NCBI GenBank assembly: GCA_038321775.1
Contig: JBBQFI010000014.1
Coordinates: forward strand, 1-64,000
DNA: 64,000 nt
Source of the DNA: JBBQFI01 sp038321775
GTDB lineage: Bacteria > Verrucomicrobiota > Verrucomicrobiia > Chthoniobacterales > UBA10450
Direction of reading: 5' to 3'
Positions 42,429 to 51,165 of the stretch are shown one piece after another; position 1 is the first letter of the stretch, and each line of letters begins with the position of its first letter. The notes beneath the pieces are model-generated. The model searched no databases, had not been told where the DNA came from, and worked only from the letters and a program-made list of their open reading frames with translations. The position numbers were made by a program, and so were the translations under genes.

Positions 42429-44285
42429 ATGAAATGCCTTGGCGCTGGGTTGGTTTTCGTTAATTTCGCCACCGTTTGCGCGCTACTGCTCGGCATCGCT
42501 CTTGGCGGATTAAGCACAGCGACAGCTTTACTTTCTCTGTGCATCGGAATTTTCGCCGCCTTTTTCGCTTACCGAACAATATGCGATCCAGACCTTCGGC
42601 TTGAGCCCGTCGGAAAAGAAGCAAAACGATCAAAGGAGGGGCGAAAAACTGCGAAACAAGTTAGTCCACGAAGTCGTAAATCGATTTGGTTTTGGTTGCT
42701 GGCAGTTTGTTTCGCACTGTTCGCAATCCGTTCCTTTTGCTGGTTGCTCTTTATTGAGGGCGATCAGTTAAAGATTCAATCAACGAATAACCTTGGCGAC
42801 ATTGCGCTGCATATCACTTATATCCGCAACTTCGCCAACGGCATCGCGCTGTGGCCAGAGAACCCAATCTACGTTTTCAGTTCCGTTCGTTATCCGGCCG
42901 GGATCGATCTTTTCAACGCGCTGCTCTTGTTAGTCGGAGTGGACCTTCGACACGGGTTGATCTGGGTTGGTTTGCTTACATCGCTTGCAACCTTTTATGC
43001 CTTCTGGCGTTGGGCCGGCTCCTTTGGCATTGCCGGTTTTCTCTTTAACGGTGGCTTAGTCGGCTTTCAGATCTTTACCACGCGAACCTGGTCCGATTTC
43101 CAGAGCGAACCATGGATCGCATGGAAAAGCATTCCGTTGGCTATGTTCGTGACTCAACGTGGATTGCTTTATGCCATTCCGGTTGGCGTTCTGCTTCTTT
43201 ATCAGTGGCGTGCAAAATTTTTCGGCAGCGATGGTCAATCCCCAGCCGACTCATCGCGCGCAGCCTTACCTTTTTGGCTTGAGTGCTCGCTCTATGCTTC
43301 GATGCCGCTCTTTCATTTGCATACGTTCCTGGCGCTTTCTATCGCGCTCGCTTTTTGGTTCTTAATTGGAAGCGCAACTGTGCGAAAACAACTGCTCCTC
43401 CTTGTAGGTTGCGCGTTAGTGCCTGCTACTTTTTTTGTGTGGTTAATTACCGATCATTTCCAGGCGAGTTCCATCCTGGCATTCAAAGCCGGCTGGGTTC
43501 AGCCCGTGGGACCGAATAACGACTTCGGTCGACCGTTTTTCCAGTTCTGGTTCTTAAACTTCGGACTTTGGCTCCCGCTTGTTTTATTGTTAATCGGTAT
43601 CTTTGCCTGGCGCTGGTGGAAAGGCGGCGAGCGTTCTATTTTCAAACTGCCAACCAATCTCGCCTTCTTAATTCCCGCAGCCACAATTTTTCTCCTAGCC
43701 TGTTTCGTAAAGACCGCGCCGTGGGATTGGGACAATACAAAAATCATCATCTGGTCTTACTTCATGGTTCTGCCATTTCTTTGGGAAGACCTGATCGCAC
43801 GTTGGCCGGAATCAATCAGAGCTGGCGTTTGTGTGATGCTCTTTGGCTCGGGATTCGTTAGTCTCTTCGGCGGGCTAGCTGCGCCGGGTTATGACTTCGC
43901 CACGCGCAGCGAAATTGATGGAGTTGCCGTTGGCCTTCGAAAGCTGCCGATAGAAGCACGATTCGCCGCGTTTCCTACCTATAACCATCCGCTCTTGTTG
44001 AACGGGCGAAAAGTCATCCTTGGTTACCCGGGCCATCTCTGGACGCAAGGATTCGATTACGGAAAAGTAAACGACCAGCTCACGGCGCTGATGAACGGGG
44101 CGCCGAATTGGCGCCAGCTCGCTCACGGTCTTAAAACTCGTTACCTTTTTTGGGGACGTGAAGAAAAGACGAACTACACAACAAGCTCGCGTCCGTGGGA
44201 GAGACAAATGACCCCAGTTGCCAGCGGATCGTGGGGAGCAATCTACGACCTAGAACCAAATCAACTCACGGTTAACAAACGATAA
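42429..44285 (+). CDS. Polytopic membrane protein, GT-C glycosyltransferase-like
   Basis: 618 residues with roughly 12 hydrophobic segments and a basic, Lys/Arg-rich cytoplasmic loop (about 58-85). The first large periplasmic loop reads NNLGDIALHITYIRNFANGIALWPENPIY, a pattern of membrane proteins proposed to transfer sugars from lipid carriers. There is no assigned family beyond this. It overlaps the 3' end of the ChaN-like lipoprotein gene by 36 nt (tail to tail). Confidence 0.7.
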   Translation: MKCLGAGLVFVNFATVCALLLGIALGGLSTATALLSLCIGIFAAFFAYRTICDPDLRLEPVGKEAKRSKEGRKTAKQVSPRSRKSIWFWLLAVCFALFAIRSFCWLLFIEGDQLKIQSTNNLGDIALHITYIRNFANGIALWPENPIYVFSSVRYPAGIDLFNALLLLVGVDLRHGLIWVGLLTSLATFYAFWRWAGSFGIAGFLFNGGLVGFQIFTTRTWSDFQSEPWIAWKSIPLAMFVTQRGLLYAIPVGVLLLYQWRAKFFGSDGQSPADSSRAALPFWLECSLYASMPLFHLHTFLALSIALAFWFLIGSATVRKQLLLLVGCALVPATFFVWLITDHFQASSILAFKAGWVQPVGPNNDFGRPFFQFWFLNFGLWLPLVLLLIGIFAWRWWKGGERSIFKLPTNLAFLIPAATIFLLACFVKTAPWDWDNTKIIIWSYFMVLPFLWEDLIARWPESIRAGVCVMLFGSGFVSLFGGLAAPGYDFATRSEIDGVAVGLRKLPIEARFAAFPTYNHPLLLNGRKVILGYPGHLWTQGFDYGKVNDQLTALMNGAPNWRQLAHGLKTRYLFWGREEKTNYTTSSRPWERQMTPVASGSWGAIYDLEPNQLTVNKR

Positions 44286-45044
44286 ACTAACTAGTCTCGA
44301 TCGTACAGCATGCGACCGATCCAGGTCGAAGGTGAGCTGCTTCACTTTCACTTTCTGCGCAACAAAAGCTGGTAGACCAAAAGCACCACCCAGGTCCTGA
44401 CGCCGCGCAAACACGAGCAACTTGCCGCCTTTATTCTCCCGCGTAAAAGAGACAATTTTTTCCGCCGCAAACTGTTCTGTGGCAACATGCGTGCGATACA
44501 GGTTTTCGATATCGCGTTCCTGTAATCCGCGCACCGCGGCAAGCTGCTCTGCAAAGTCGTCCAAACCTCCAGGCGGCATGCGATAACCGCGAGGAAGCAT
44601 CCTCTTATCATCGCCGTCAAGAACGTATCCTGATTGTAGCTTGCTACGAATGGGCGCAGGCAATCCGAGAAAGAGTTGGCGAACATCCATTGCTTCGCGC
44701 ATCACTAATTTGCAGTGATCGCGCAAGCGGCCGGAGTAGCTCCAGTGCGACTCGCTGTCGGTTCCGTTTCCATACTCAATTCCCACCCACCCGATTGAAA
44801 AAGCCGTTCCGCTATTCCGCAAGGCACGCACCATTTTCACGGCTGATTGATTCGAAGCTACGCTGAGTGCTTCGACCGGGAAATAAATGATGTCGGCACT
44901 CTGCACGGCAAGTGTCCATTGATCCGAAGGTTCAGCGGCCACATCTCGATCCGCTTGTCTGGGCAACGCGGGTTTTGTGGAAAACAAACCGCAACCGCCT
45001 GCGAAAACACAAGCGAGACATAATAGAAGACGATCAGTCTTCAC
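44250..45044 (-). CDS. ChaN-like lipoprotein
   Basis: 264 residues with a lipoprotein signal (LLLCLACVFAGGC, lipidated Cys18). The body resembles ChaN/Tiki-type haem-binding lipoproteins: an N-terminal ADIIYFPVEALSVASNQSAVKMVRALRNSG block, and late GGKLLVFARRQDLGGAFGLPAFVAQK as the nucleotide-free sheet end. The usual GE.H metal motif is altered to PVEA, so enzymatic activity is doubtful. It is 2 nt from fabZ on the same strand and overlaps a convergent membrane gene by 36 nt. Confidence 0.55.
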   Translation of the reverse strand: MKTDRLLLCLACVFAGGCGLFSTKPALPRQADRDVAAEPSDQWTLAVQSADIIYFPVEALSVASNQSAVKMVRALRNSGTAFSIGWVGIEYGNGTDSESHWSYSGRLRDHCKLVMREAMDVRQLFLGLPAPIRSKLQSGYVLDGDDKRMLPRGYRMPPGGLDDFAEQLAAVRGLQERDIENLYRTHVATEQFAAEKIVSFTRENKGGKLLVFARRQDLGGAFGLPAFVAQKVKVKQLTFDLDRSHAVRSRLVSLSFVNRELIWF

Positions 45045-45046
45045 TG

Positions 45047-45529
45047 CTAGCCAGAAGTCTTGCCGGCAACACTCAACACGAGTTCTCCTTGCGCGACAGT
45101 GGAAAGGTCAACGGTTGCATCCACTTTGAATTGCAGCAGGTCATGCACCTGCGCGAGTTTTTCAGCACGCAGGACAATCCGCTCACCGGGTCGCACAGCA
45201 CGAAGAAATTTCATGGAACGAATTGCCGAGAGAAGAAAAAGCGGACGCTGATCTTCAGCATAACCGGACGCAGCCGCGATTCCCGCGGTCTGTGCGAGCG
45301 CTTCGGTTAAAATCACCCCAGGAACGAGCGGATTGCCGGGGAAATGTCCGGCGAACATTGGATCGTCGGGCGCGAAGGTCGTTGCGCACTCCGCCGATTT
45401 GCCGTCGAGGCATTGAAGCAATTCGTGCACAAAAACAAATGGCTCGCGATGCGGCAAGCCGAGGAAATGACAAGTGACCAGTGATGAGTGACGAGATTCT
45501 TCTCCGCCTTTTTGCTTGTCACTCGTCAC
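45047..45529 (-). CDS. fabZ: FabZ-like (3R)-hydroxyacyl-ACP dehydratase
   Basis: The hot-dog fold is clear: LPHREPFVFVHELLQCLDG, then FAGHFPGNPLVPGVILTEALAQTAG with the catalytic His (GHFPGNP) and Glu (TEALAQ). FabZ dehydrates 3-hydroxyacyl-ACP in fatty acid synthesis. The start given (GTG 45529) puts 20 residues inside an inverted repeat; a TTG at 45457 would give 136 residues and begin at LPHREPF, closer to family size. The gene sits in a group with lipoprotein and PHP genes. Confidence 0.85.
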   Translation of the reverse strand: MTSDKQKGGEESRHSSLVTCHFLGLPHREPFVFVHELLQCLDGKSAECATTFAPDDPMFAGHFPGNPLVPGVILTEALAQTAGIAAASGYAEDQRPLFLLSAIRSMKFLRAVRPGERIVLRAEKLAQVHDLLQFKVDATVDLSTVAQGELVLSVAGKTSG

Positions 45530-45537
45530 TCGTCACT
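45473..45537. repeat. Inverted repeat built from GTGACGAGT-type units
   Basis: A 23-nt left arm (45473-45495) and its near-complement (45515-45537; 20 of 23 match) are separated by 19 nt. The arms consist of short GTGA(C/T)(G/C)AGT units. It overlaps the annotated 5' end of fabZ and ends just before the next gene's stop. Confidence 0.55.
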
Positions 45538-45541
45538 TCCC

Positions 45542-45994
45542 TCAGCCGTTGACGAAATAAGCGAATTTCCAACTGCCATTGACGCGCACGATGCCGGCGC
45601 GATAGCCATCGTAATTCAAATTTTCATCAGCGAATTGCGGAGGAGCGACCATGAAGTCGTCTTTCGGCACAAACTTTTCCGACAAGATGCCGTCGAGTTC
45701 TTCCCAAAGATTGTTTTCATCCCAATACTGAAAAACGCCAGGTCCCGAACCGACGGGATTCAAGCGATAACCGAAATTTTCCGTCATCATCGGTGCGAGC
45801 GTGTTTGCATCGTGGGCCCTAACCGCTTTGTGCAAGCGACCGACGAAAGCCTGAAAATCGACTTGCGACGATTGATCCTGTGTTTGCTCATCCGCTTTCT
45901 TTTTAGCGGCGTTTTTTGAGTGGTGCTTGTGGAAAAGACTGCAACCGGACAAGGCCAAGGTGAGGACGAAGAAAAAAGATAGGATGGTCTTCAT
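45542..45994 (-). CDS. Small lipoprotein, NTF2/SnoaL-like size
   Basis: 150 residues from the ATG at 45994 (MKTILSFFFVLTLALSGC, lipidated Cys18; a longer frame to 46060 would hide the signal). A basic KHHSKNAAKKK linker precedes a domain of about 105 residues with RLHKAVRAHDANTLAPMMTENFGYRLNP and a final GYRAGIVRVNGSWKFAYFV, the size and strand pattern of SnoaL/NTF2-like binding domains. Function unknown. It is between PHP and fabZ genes on the same strand. Confidence 0.7.
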   Translation of the reverse strand: MKTILSFFFVLTLALSGCSLFHKHHSKNAAKKKADEQTQDQSSQVDFQAFVGRLHKAVRAHDANTLAPMMTENFGYRLNPVGSGPGVFQYWDENNLWEELDGILSEKFVPKDDFMVAPPQFADENLNYDGYRAGIVRVNGSWKFAYFVNG

Positions 45995-46041
45995 AATATT
46001 CACACCGCGATGCAACGGTGTGCCACGTTTGCTGCGCCGAT

Positions 46042-46845
46042 TCAAGACTGGCGTGCGCAATTGTGGGAATGAGCCACTCGCCCACGTCGGCCAGGCAAGG
46101 CCCGGCGATATCGCTTCAGCGGATGTTTGATGAAGACGAAGTAGAAGGCATTAACGATTTCCGCCATGGAACACGGAGGACTCGTTAGGCGAATTGGCCC
46201 GGTCCGGAGCGCGGAAAAAATACTTTCCGCCGTGATCTCGGCGGGACGCGGGACGCTGGTAAAATGCGAACCAAAAGCATGGAGGCGATGTGCATCCGAA
46301 GTGGCGATCAGTCGCTTGCCGTATTTTGCCGCGACCCTCCTGGCGCGTCGATTGGGATTGAACCAGCCCTTGTAAAAGTGACACCACTCGATCCCGTCAA
46401 AACAATCGATTTTATCGAACAACCGACCACCGATCGATGCCCCCACAACATAAAACGGATGCGGCGCGAAAGTGAAGATGGAGTCCCGGCGCTGGGCCCG
46501 CAGCTTTCGCAGATCGTCAAAATCATGGAGTCGCGCAATTTCTTCTGGCGTCACATTGAGAACAACAACATCTGCTCCTTGCAATCGAATCTCCGCCGCT
46601 GGAATCAAAAGAATTCCCATATTGCGGGCATCGGCGAAGACTTCCGCGCGATTAAAAACGGCATCGTGCAGTGTGATAGCGAGGACGTGAAAGCCCAGCG
46701 CGCGCGCGCGCTCGAGCAATTCGTGCGCGGTATAATCGATCGTGTCTTTCGGATCGTCGAGCGTATGAATATGAAGATCGAGCTTGATCCAATCTTTTCC
46801 GTCCGGCTCTTTTTTTTCCAGCTCCACGACGGAAGATAAGAGCAA
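46042..46845 (-). CDS. PHP-domain metal-dependent phosphoesterase
   Basis: 267 residues with the PHP metal motifs: LDLHIHTLDDP at the N-terminus, ITLHDAVF, AAEI, FAPHPFYVV and the C-terminal ATSDAHRL. This matches stand-alone PHP proteins (phosphoesterases, possibly nucleotidyl phosphate or RNA-end hydrolases). The substrate is unknown. The C-terminal tail is basic (KRYRRALPGRRGR). A TCGTTAGGC word at 46182 codes Leu-Thr in the reverse strand. Confidence 0.85.
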   Translation of the reverse strand: MLLSSVVELEKKEPDGKDWIKLDLHIHTLDDPKDTIDYTAHELLERARALGFHVLAITLHDAVFNRAEVFADARNMGILLIPAAEIRLQGADVVVLNVTPEEIARLHDFDDLRKLRAQRRDSIFTFAPHPFYVVGASIGGRLFDKIDCFDGIEWCHFYKGWFNPNRRARRVAAKYGKRLIATSDAHRLHAFGSHFTSVPRPAEITAESIFSALRTGPIRLTSPPCSMAEIVNAFYFVFIKHPLKRYRRALPGRRGRVAHSHNCARQS

Positions 46846-46966
46846 GACTCAGTCCTTTCATCTTTTACCGCCGTTCGATTTTTTTGATAATGCTGAGCGC
46901 AAACAGAATGCGCGGGCGAATACGCTTCTTGCTTTCCTGAGTTCCTGATTCAATTTTCTGCTCCCA

Positions 46967-47047
46967 GCTCGGGTGGTGAAATGGCAGACACGTACGTTTG
47001 AGGGGCGTATGCCGAAAGGCATGGGGGTTCAAGTCCCCCCCCGAGCA
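46967..47047 (+). tRNA. tRNA-Leu (GAG)
   Basis: 81 nt: acceptor GCTCGGG/CCCGAGC, D-region TGGTGAAATGG, anticodon loop TTGAGGG (GAG), a long variable arm TGCCGAAAGGCA typical of tRNA-Leu, and T-arm GGGGGTTCAAGTCCCCC. CCA is not encoded. Confidence 0.92.
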
Positions 47048-47110
47048 TAACCTTTCTCACAAGCGATCCTACGCGTACAGCCTAATGGGCATATAAGAAA
47101 ACGGCAGACC

Positions 47111-47767
47111 TTACCGGGTTCGCAAAGTAAAGGTACACGGAAAGCGGACTTGCTTTCCAGCATACTGCTTATGGGTCCGCCAGTGGCGAGTCGCTGTCAT
47201 CGCAGCATTATCCAAATCAGAGTAACCTGAACTCTTGGAAACTCGTACTTCCGCGACCCGGCAATCTGTACCGATCCTCGCGATAAGTTGAACCTGACCT
47301 TGCTCGCGTCTGCGACGAGCGCTTTCTGGATAAGCGGGAAACGGCGCAAAAACCCAAGGGCCTGTTGATTTGCCCTCGAACCATGCAAGGCGGTCTCGGT
47401 AAATGGCTGCTGGCATTGCTTCCTGCGCAAAGTCAAAAACAATGCGATGTCCTTCCTTCAAATCCGCCGGGGTGATCGACGCGGGTTCCATCTTCCATTT
47501 CAGGACGCTCTGGACAGCCGCATTATCAAGCTGCGCGTCCCCGCTGCTTTTCATAACGTCGACGTTGACTACGCTACCATCTGAAGCAATAACAGCGCGA
47601 ACCGCGACCGAGCCCTCAACGAAGGCCTTCAGAGCCTCGCTCGGAAACTTCGGCTTAGGAGATTTGCGCCATTTGGTTTCGGCCTCCAACGTAGGACCGA
47701 GTGGCCAAAGCGCGAGAAGGACCATCAGGAGTAATCCAAGGAAAGAGGAGGGAACGCGAGACAGCAT
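47111..47767 (-). CDS. Protein with two TonB C-terminal domains
   Basis: 218 residues. An N-terminal hydrophobic segment (SFLGLLLMVLLALWPLG) is followed directly by two copies of the TonB_C fold: KPKFPSEALKAFVEGSVAVRAVI...SSGDAQLDNAAVQSVLKWKM, and PAYPESARRRREQGQVQLIARI...SSGYSDLDNAAMTATRHW. The proline-rich spacer of canonical TonB is missing. It may be a periplasmic adaptor rather than a full energy transducer. Confidence 0.85.
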   Translation of the reverse strand: MLSRVPSSFLGLLLMVLLALWPLGPTLEAETKWRKSPKPKFPSEALKAFVEGSVAVRAVIASDGSVVNVDVMKSSGDAQLDNAAVQSVLKWKMEPASITPADLKEGHRIVFDFAQEAMPAAIYRDRLAWFEGKSTGPWVFAPFPAYPESARRRREQGQVQLIARIGTDCRVAEVRVSKSSGYSDLDNAAMTATRHWRTHKQYAGKQVRFPCTFTLRTR

Positions 47768-47846
47768 GACTCCGAGTATATCAAGTCAGAGCAAATCCTG
47801 CCAAGAGCGAAGGGCGAGCAGTGCGAAAGGATCGATCGACTTCTCA

Positions 47847-48530
47847 CTACTCGGGTGCTTTTCGGGCCACCTTAGACCCCTTGTTTGTCGGGTAAAAGAA
47901 TAGTTTGGCGTAGGTGTAGGCGACAGCTTCTCCGATAACATCTCGAACTCCGTCACTCGAGCACCACCACCGCTTCGGATCATAATCTTGATTCTGGGCT
48001 GCGATGATGCCGATCGCGACGTTGTCGCCAAATGCTTCCCGGTACAGAAGCCGAGTACGTCGGGCATGCGCCATTTCTGTTACGACATTCATGTTCCGAA
48101 TTTCTGACTTGTGTTGGCGAAGCCAATCCCGCAACGCAACTGCCGCATGGAAAGTTCTGTCACGGCCGACTTCGTGCGAGGGAACCGAATGCAGAAATTC
48201 GTTCGGAATGCCTCGGTAATGCAACCAATCGGCCATTGTCGCCGCAGCAGTATCCGAATCGGATAAAGCGCCGGGCCGAGGTCCGCCGGTGGTAAAGATG
48301 GAATGGTAGCGGCCGGTTTTGTACTCTTCCACACTGGCGCGAATTCCAAATTCATTCACCCAACCTTCAACGACCAGAACATCGGTGTTCACACGCTGAG
48401 TTACGGCAAGAAAAGGATAAATCGTTACAGCCAATACGCAGGGCGTGAGAATCACGATCGCGATAACCAAAATCCAACCAATACCGGACAGGCCCCAGCG
48501 TTCCTTGCGCGTTACGATCTGGATTTTCAC
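47847..48530 (-). CDS. YdcF/SanA-like DUF218 membrane protein
   Basis: 227 residues: one N-terminal membrane helix (IGWILVIAIVILTPCVLAVTIY), then DVLVVEGWVNEFGIRASVEEYKTGRYHSIFTTGGPRP and HSVPSHEVGRDRTFHAAVALRDWL, matching DUF218 (ElyC/SanA/YdcF). Family members influence envelope integrity and undecaprenyl-linked precursor use. The core GG and conserved acidic positions are kept. Confidence 0.82.
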   Translation of the reverse strand: MKIQIVTRKERWGLSGIGWILVIAIVILTPCVLAVTIYPFLAVTQRVNTDVLVVEGWVNEFGIRASVEEYKTGRYHSIFTTGGPRPGALSDSDTAAATMADWLHYRGIPNEFLHSVPSHEVGRDRTFHAAVALRDWLRQHKSEIRNMNVVTEMAHARRTRLLYREAFGDNVAIGIIAAQNQDYDPKRWWCSSDGVRDVIGEAVAYTYAKLFFYPTNKGSKVARKAPE

Positions 48531-48573
48531 AGCTTCAGACGCGAAAGAGCGCGGTCGCGCCTAACGAGTTGAA

Positions 48574-50568
48574 TCAACTCAGAGGCAACCAATTTCCCGG
48601 TTGCGGCAATGGCTTGCTCCCGTTCAGGGAAAGATAAGTGTATTCCTGGAGAAGACGCTCGTAGTCCGAGAGCAATTTCATTCCGTCATTAGGCTTTAAG
48701 CGATCGGTTTTAATCGCGGTATCAACCTGTGTTTTTAGCAACCGCATTAGCTCGACTTTGTCCCATTGCGTCATGGAAAGCACTTCTCCGATCGTGCTGC
48801 CTTCGATCACTTCTTCAATGTACCAACCGGATTCCTCGTCCGGATCGAGAAAGACATGCACTTCGGTAACGCGGCCAAACAAATTGTGCAGATCCCCCAT
48901 GATGTCCTGATAAGCCCCCACCATGAAGACACCGAGGTAATAAAGCTCCCCGGGAGTGATGCGATGCAAAGGCAATGTGTACTTCACATCCTGCAGGTCG
49001 ATGAATTTCGAGACCTTGCCATCGGAGTCGCAAGTAATGTCCACGATCATGCCATTACGGTCCGGGGCAGTCGTTAGACGATGAATCGGCATGATAGGAA
49101 ACAGTTGCCCCAGGGCCCAATGATCGAGAAGGGATTGAAAGACAGAAAAGTTGCAGATGTATTGATCGCCTAACGAGATCTCAAGTTCCTTCACTTCTTC
49201 CGGAACGAAACGCAGACCGCGATGCATGTTCACGATTTGCTGCGCAAGCTGCCAGTAAACCGTATCGATCTTCGCTTTCGACTCGAGATCGAGCAGCCCA
49301 AGATCGAAAGTTTGCTGCGACTCTTCCTTGATCTGTTGAATGTCGTGCAAACTCTCGATGCGATTGCCGCGCTTGAGACGCTGTTTCACATCGAGAATGT
49401 CAGCGACAAGCTTGTGATCTTTCTCCGCGACTTCGACCTTCAACTTCGGCGCCGTTTTTTCGATGGAGCTGAATGCTTCAACGACCAGGACGGAATGGTG
49501 CGCCACGATTGCGCGCCCGCCCTCGCTCACGATCGCCGGATGCGGAATACCCTCAGAATCGCAAACGTCGGCAATATTCCAGACGACGTCGTTGGCATAT
49601 TCCTGGAGCGAATAATTTGTTGAGCTATCGAAATCGCTGCGTGAACCGTCGTAATCGACACCAAGTCCGCCGCCCACGTCGAGATAACCGAGATCGTGCC
49701 CGAGCTTGGCGAGTTTGGTGTAATAACGAGCGGCTTCGCGAACGGCGCGCTTGATCGTGGAAATATCCGGCACCTGCGAACCGACATGGAAATGGACGAG
49801 CTTGAGACAATGCGAAAGCCCAGCCGTTTTCAACATCTCGCTCGCCGCGACCAGACTCGTGGTGTCGAGACCGAACTTCGCGTTCTCGCCGCCGCTCGGC
49901 GACCATTTCCCCGATCCTTTACTGTAGAGACGAACGCGAATGCCGATGTGCGGTTCGACGCCGACTTCCTGGGCGGCGCGGATTGTTTGTTCGAGTTCCT
50001 CCAGTTTTTCGACAACGATGATAACGGACTTGCCGAGTTTACGTCCGAGAAGCGCAATGCGAATGAACGCGCGATCTTTGTAGCCGTTGCAAATGATCAA
50101 ACTTTCCGGGTCCTTGTGCATGGCCAGCGCCGCGACCAATTCCGGTTTGCTCCCGGCTTCGAGACCGAAGTGGAATTGCGCGCCGGCATCGACGATCTCT
50201 TCAATCACTTCGCGCAATTGGTTGACCTTGATCGGAAAAACGCCGCGATAAACGTTTTTGTAACTGAATTCGGTCATCGCGTTCTCGAACGCGCAATTGA
50301 CTGCTTCCACGCGGTGACGCAGCAAATCCTGAAACCGAATCACGAGCGGAAAACCGAGCCCGCGAATGCGCGCTTCGTTGACTACTTCAAGCAGATCAAT
50401 GGAACCGCCTTTTTCCTGGAGCGGCCGCGCCACGACATTGCCCGCCGCGTTGACGGTAAAGTAATCACCACCCCAGCGATCGACGTTGTAAGTCGCGATC
50501 GCGGCTTCCACGTCCCATTCATTTTTTATTTTTTCCGGGGCTGGCACGGTAGCAATGCGCATCATCAA
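48574..50568 (-). CDS. speA: Biosynthetic arginine decarboxylase
   Basis: 664 residues, the size of bacterial SpeA. PLP lysine in YRGVFPIKVNQLREV, glycine-rich phosphate site DVGGGLGVDYDG, and the C-terminal NFSVFQSLLDHWALGQLFPIMP region. It makes agmatine for putrescine synthesis. The three ATGs at the start leave 2 codons of ambiguity. Intergenic to DUF218 is 43 nt, containing a TCGTTAGG word; another in the gene codes Ser-Leu-Gly (49168). Confidence 0.96.
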   Translation of the reverse strand: MMMRIATVPAPEKIKNEWDVEAAIATYNVDRWGGDYFTVNAAGNVVARPLQEKGGSIDLLEVVNEARIRGLGFPLVIRFQDLLRHRVEAVNCAFENAMTEFSYKNVYRGVFPIKVNQLREVIEEIVDAGAQFHFGLEAGSKPELVAALAMHKDPESLIICNGYKDRAFIRIALLGRKLGKSVIIVVEKLEELEQTIRAAQEVGVEPHIGIRVRLYSKGSGKWSPSGGENAKFGLDTTSLVAASEMLKTAGLSHCLKLVHFHVGSQVPDISTIKRAVREAARYYTKLAKLGHDLGYLDVGGGLGVDYDGSRSDFDSSTNYSLQEYANDVVWNIADVCDSEGIPHPAIVSEGGRAIVAHHSVLVVEAFSSIEKTAPKLKVEVAEKDHKLVADILDVKQRLKRGNRIESLHDIQQIKEESQQTFDLGLLDLESKAKIDTVYWQLAQQIVNMHRGLRFVPEEVKELEISLGDQYICNFSVFQSLLDHWALGQLFPIMPIHRLTTAPDRNGMIVDITCDSDGKVSKFIDLQDVKYTLPLHRITPGELYYLGVFMVGAYQDIMGDLHNLFGRVTEVHVFLDPDEESGWYIEEVIEGSTIGEVLSMTQWDKVELMRLLKTQVDTAIKTDRLKPNDGMKLLSDYERLLQEYTYLSLNGSKPLPQPGNWLPLS

Positions 50569-50670
50569 TTACCGCGGACGACATGCAAGCACAGGACGAA
50601 AGAATTTTTCGCGCGCGTTGTCCGGGTCGGATGCTTGTTTTTCGTATCGCCTCGCATACCGTTTCTCCGG

Positions 50671-51165
50671 ATGGATAAAACGGTGATTGAGGTGCAGGTG
50701 CGGGCGGTCTTGCCCACTAGCGGAGGATGCGCTGTTTTTCTCGGGAATCACGACAAGGTGTTTATTATTTATGTCGACCAAACGGTCGGTAGCGCGATCA
50801 CGATGTTCATGCGCGAGATCACAAAAGAGCGCCCGTTGACGCACGATCTCATGGGGCATTTCATGACCGCGGTCGGCGCGCATGTGGAGCGAGTCATCAT
50901 TAACGATTTAAAAAACGCCACCTACTACGCGCGCATTATTATTCGAGCGGAAAACGAACTGCAGCAGAAAAAAATCATCGAACTCGATGCGCGACCGAGC
51001 GATTGCATCGCCATGGCCACACAGCAAAAAGCGCCCATTTACGTGAGCCAGGAAGTTTGGGATGAAGTCGATGATATGAGCGACGTCCTGCGCAAGATGG
51101 AAGAGGAAGGCCTCAAGCCCGATCCTGAAACGGAATCGGAATCGGAATCGAGCGAAGAAGAGTAG
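50671..51165 (+). CDS. Bifunctional nuclease family (BFN/DUF151) protein
   Basis: 164 residues from the ATG at 50671. The DUF151 core is clear: IEVQVRAVLPTSGGCAVFLGN, TRPLTHDLMG-type segment ERPLTHDLMGHFMTAVG, YYARIIIRAENE and ELDARPSDCIAMAT. Plant and Mycobacterium members have nuclease activity. The last 15 residues are acidic (ETESESESSEEE). The gene ends directly against the convergent ptsI stop. A longer upstream open frame to 49696 is antisense to speA and not used. Confidence 0.9.
   Translation: MDKTVIEVQVRAVLPTSGGCAVFLGNHDKVFIIYVDQTVGSAITMFMREITKERPLTHDLMGHFMTAVGAHVERVIINDLKNATYYARIIIRAENELQQKKIIELDARPSDCIAMATQQKAPIYVSQEVWDEVDDMSDVLRKMEEEGLKPDPETESESESSEEE

Noticed and set aside
49696..50670. 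Long open extension upstream of the BFN gene
   Set aside because: It is antisense to speA and has no family resemblance; the BFN core starts at the ATG 50671.
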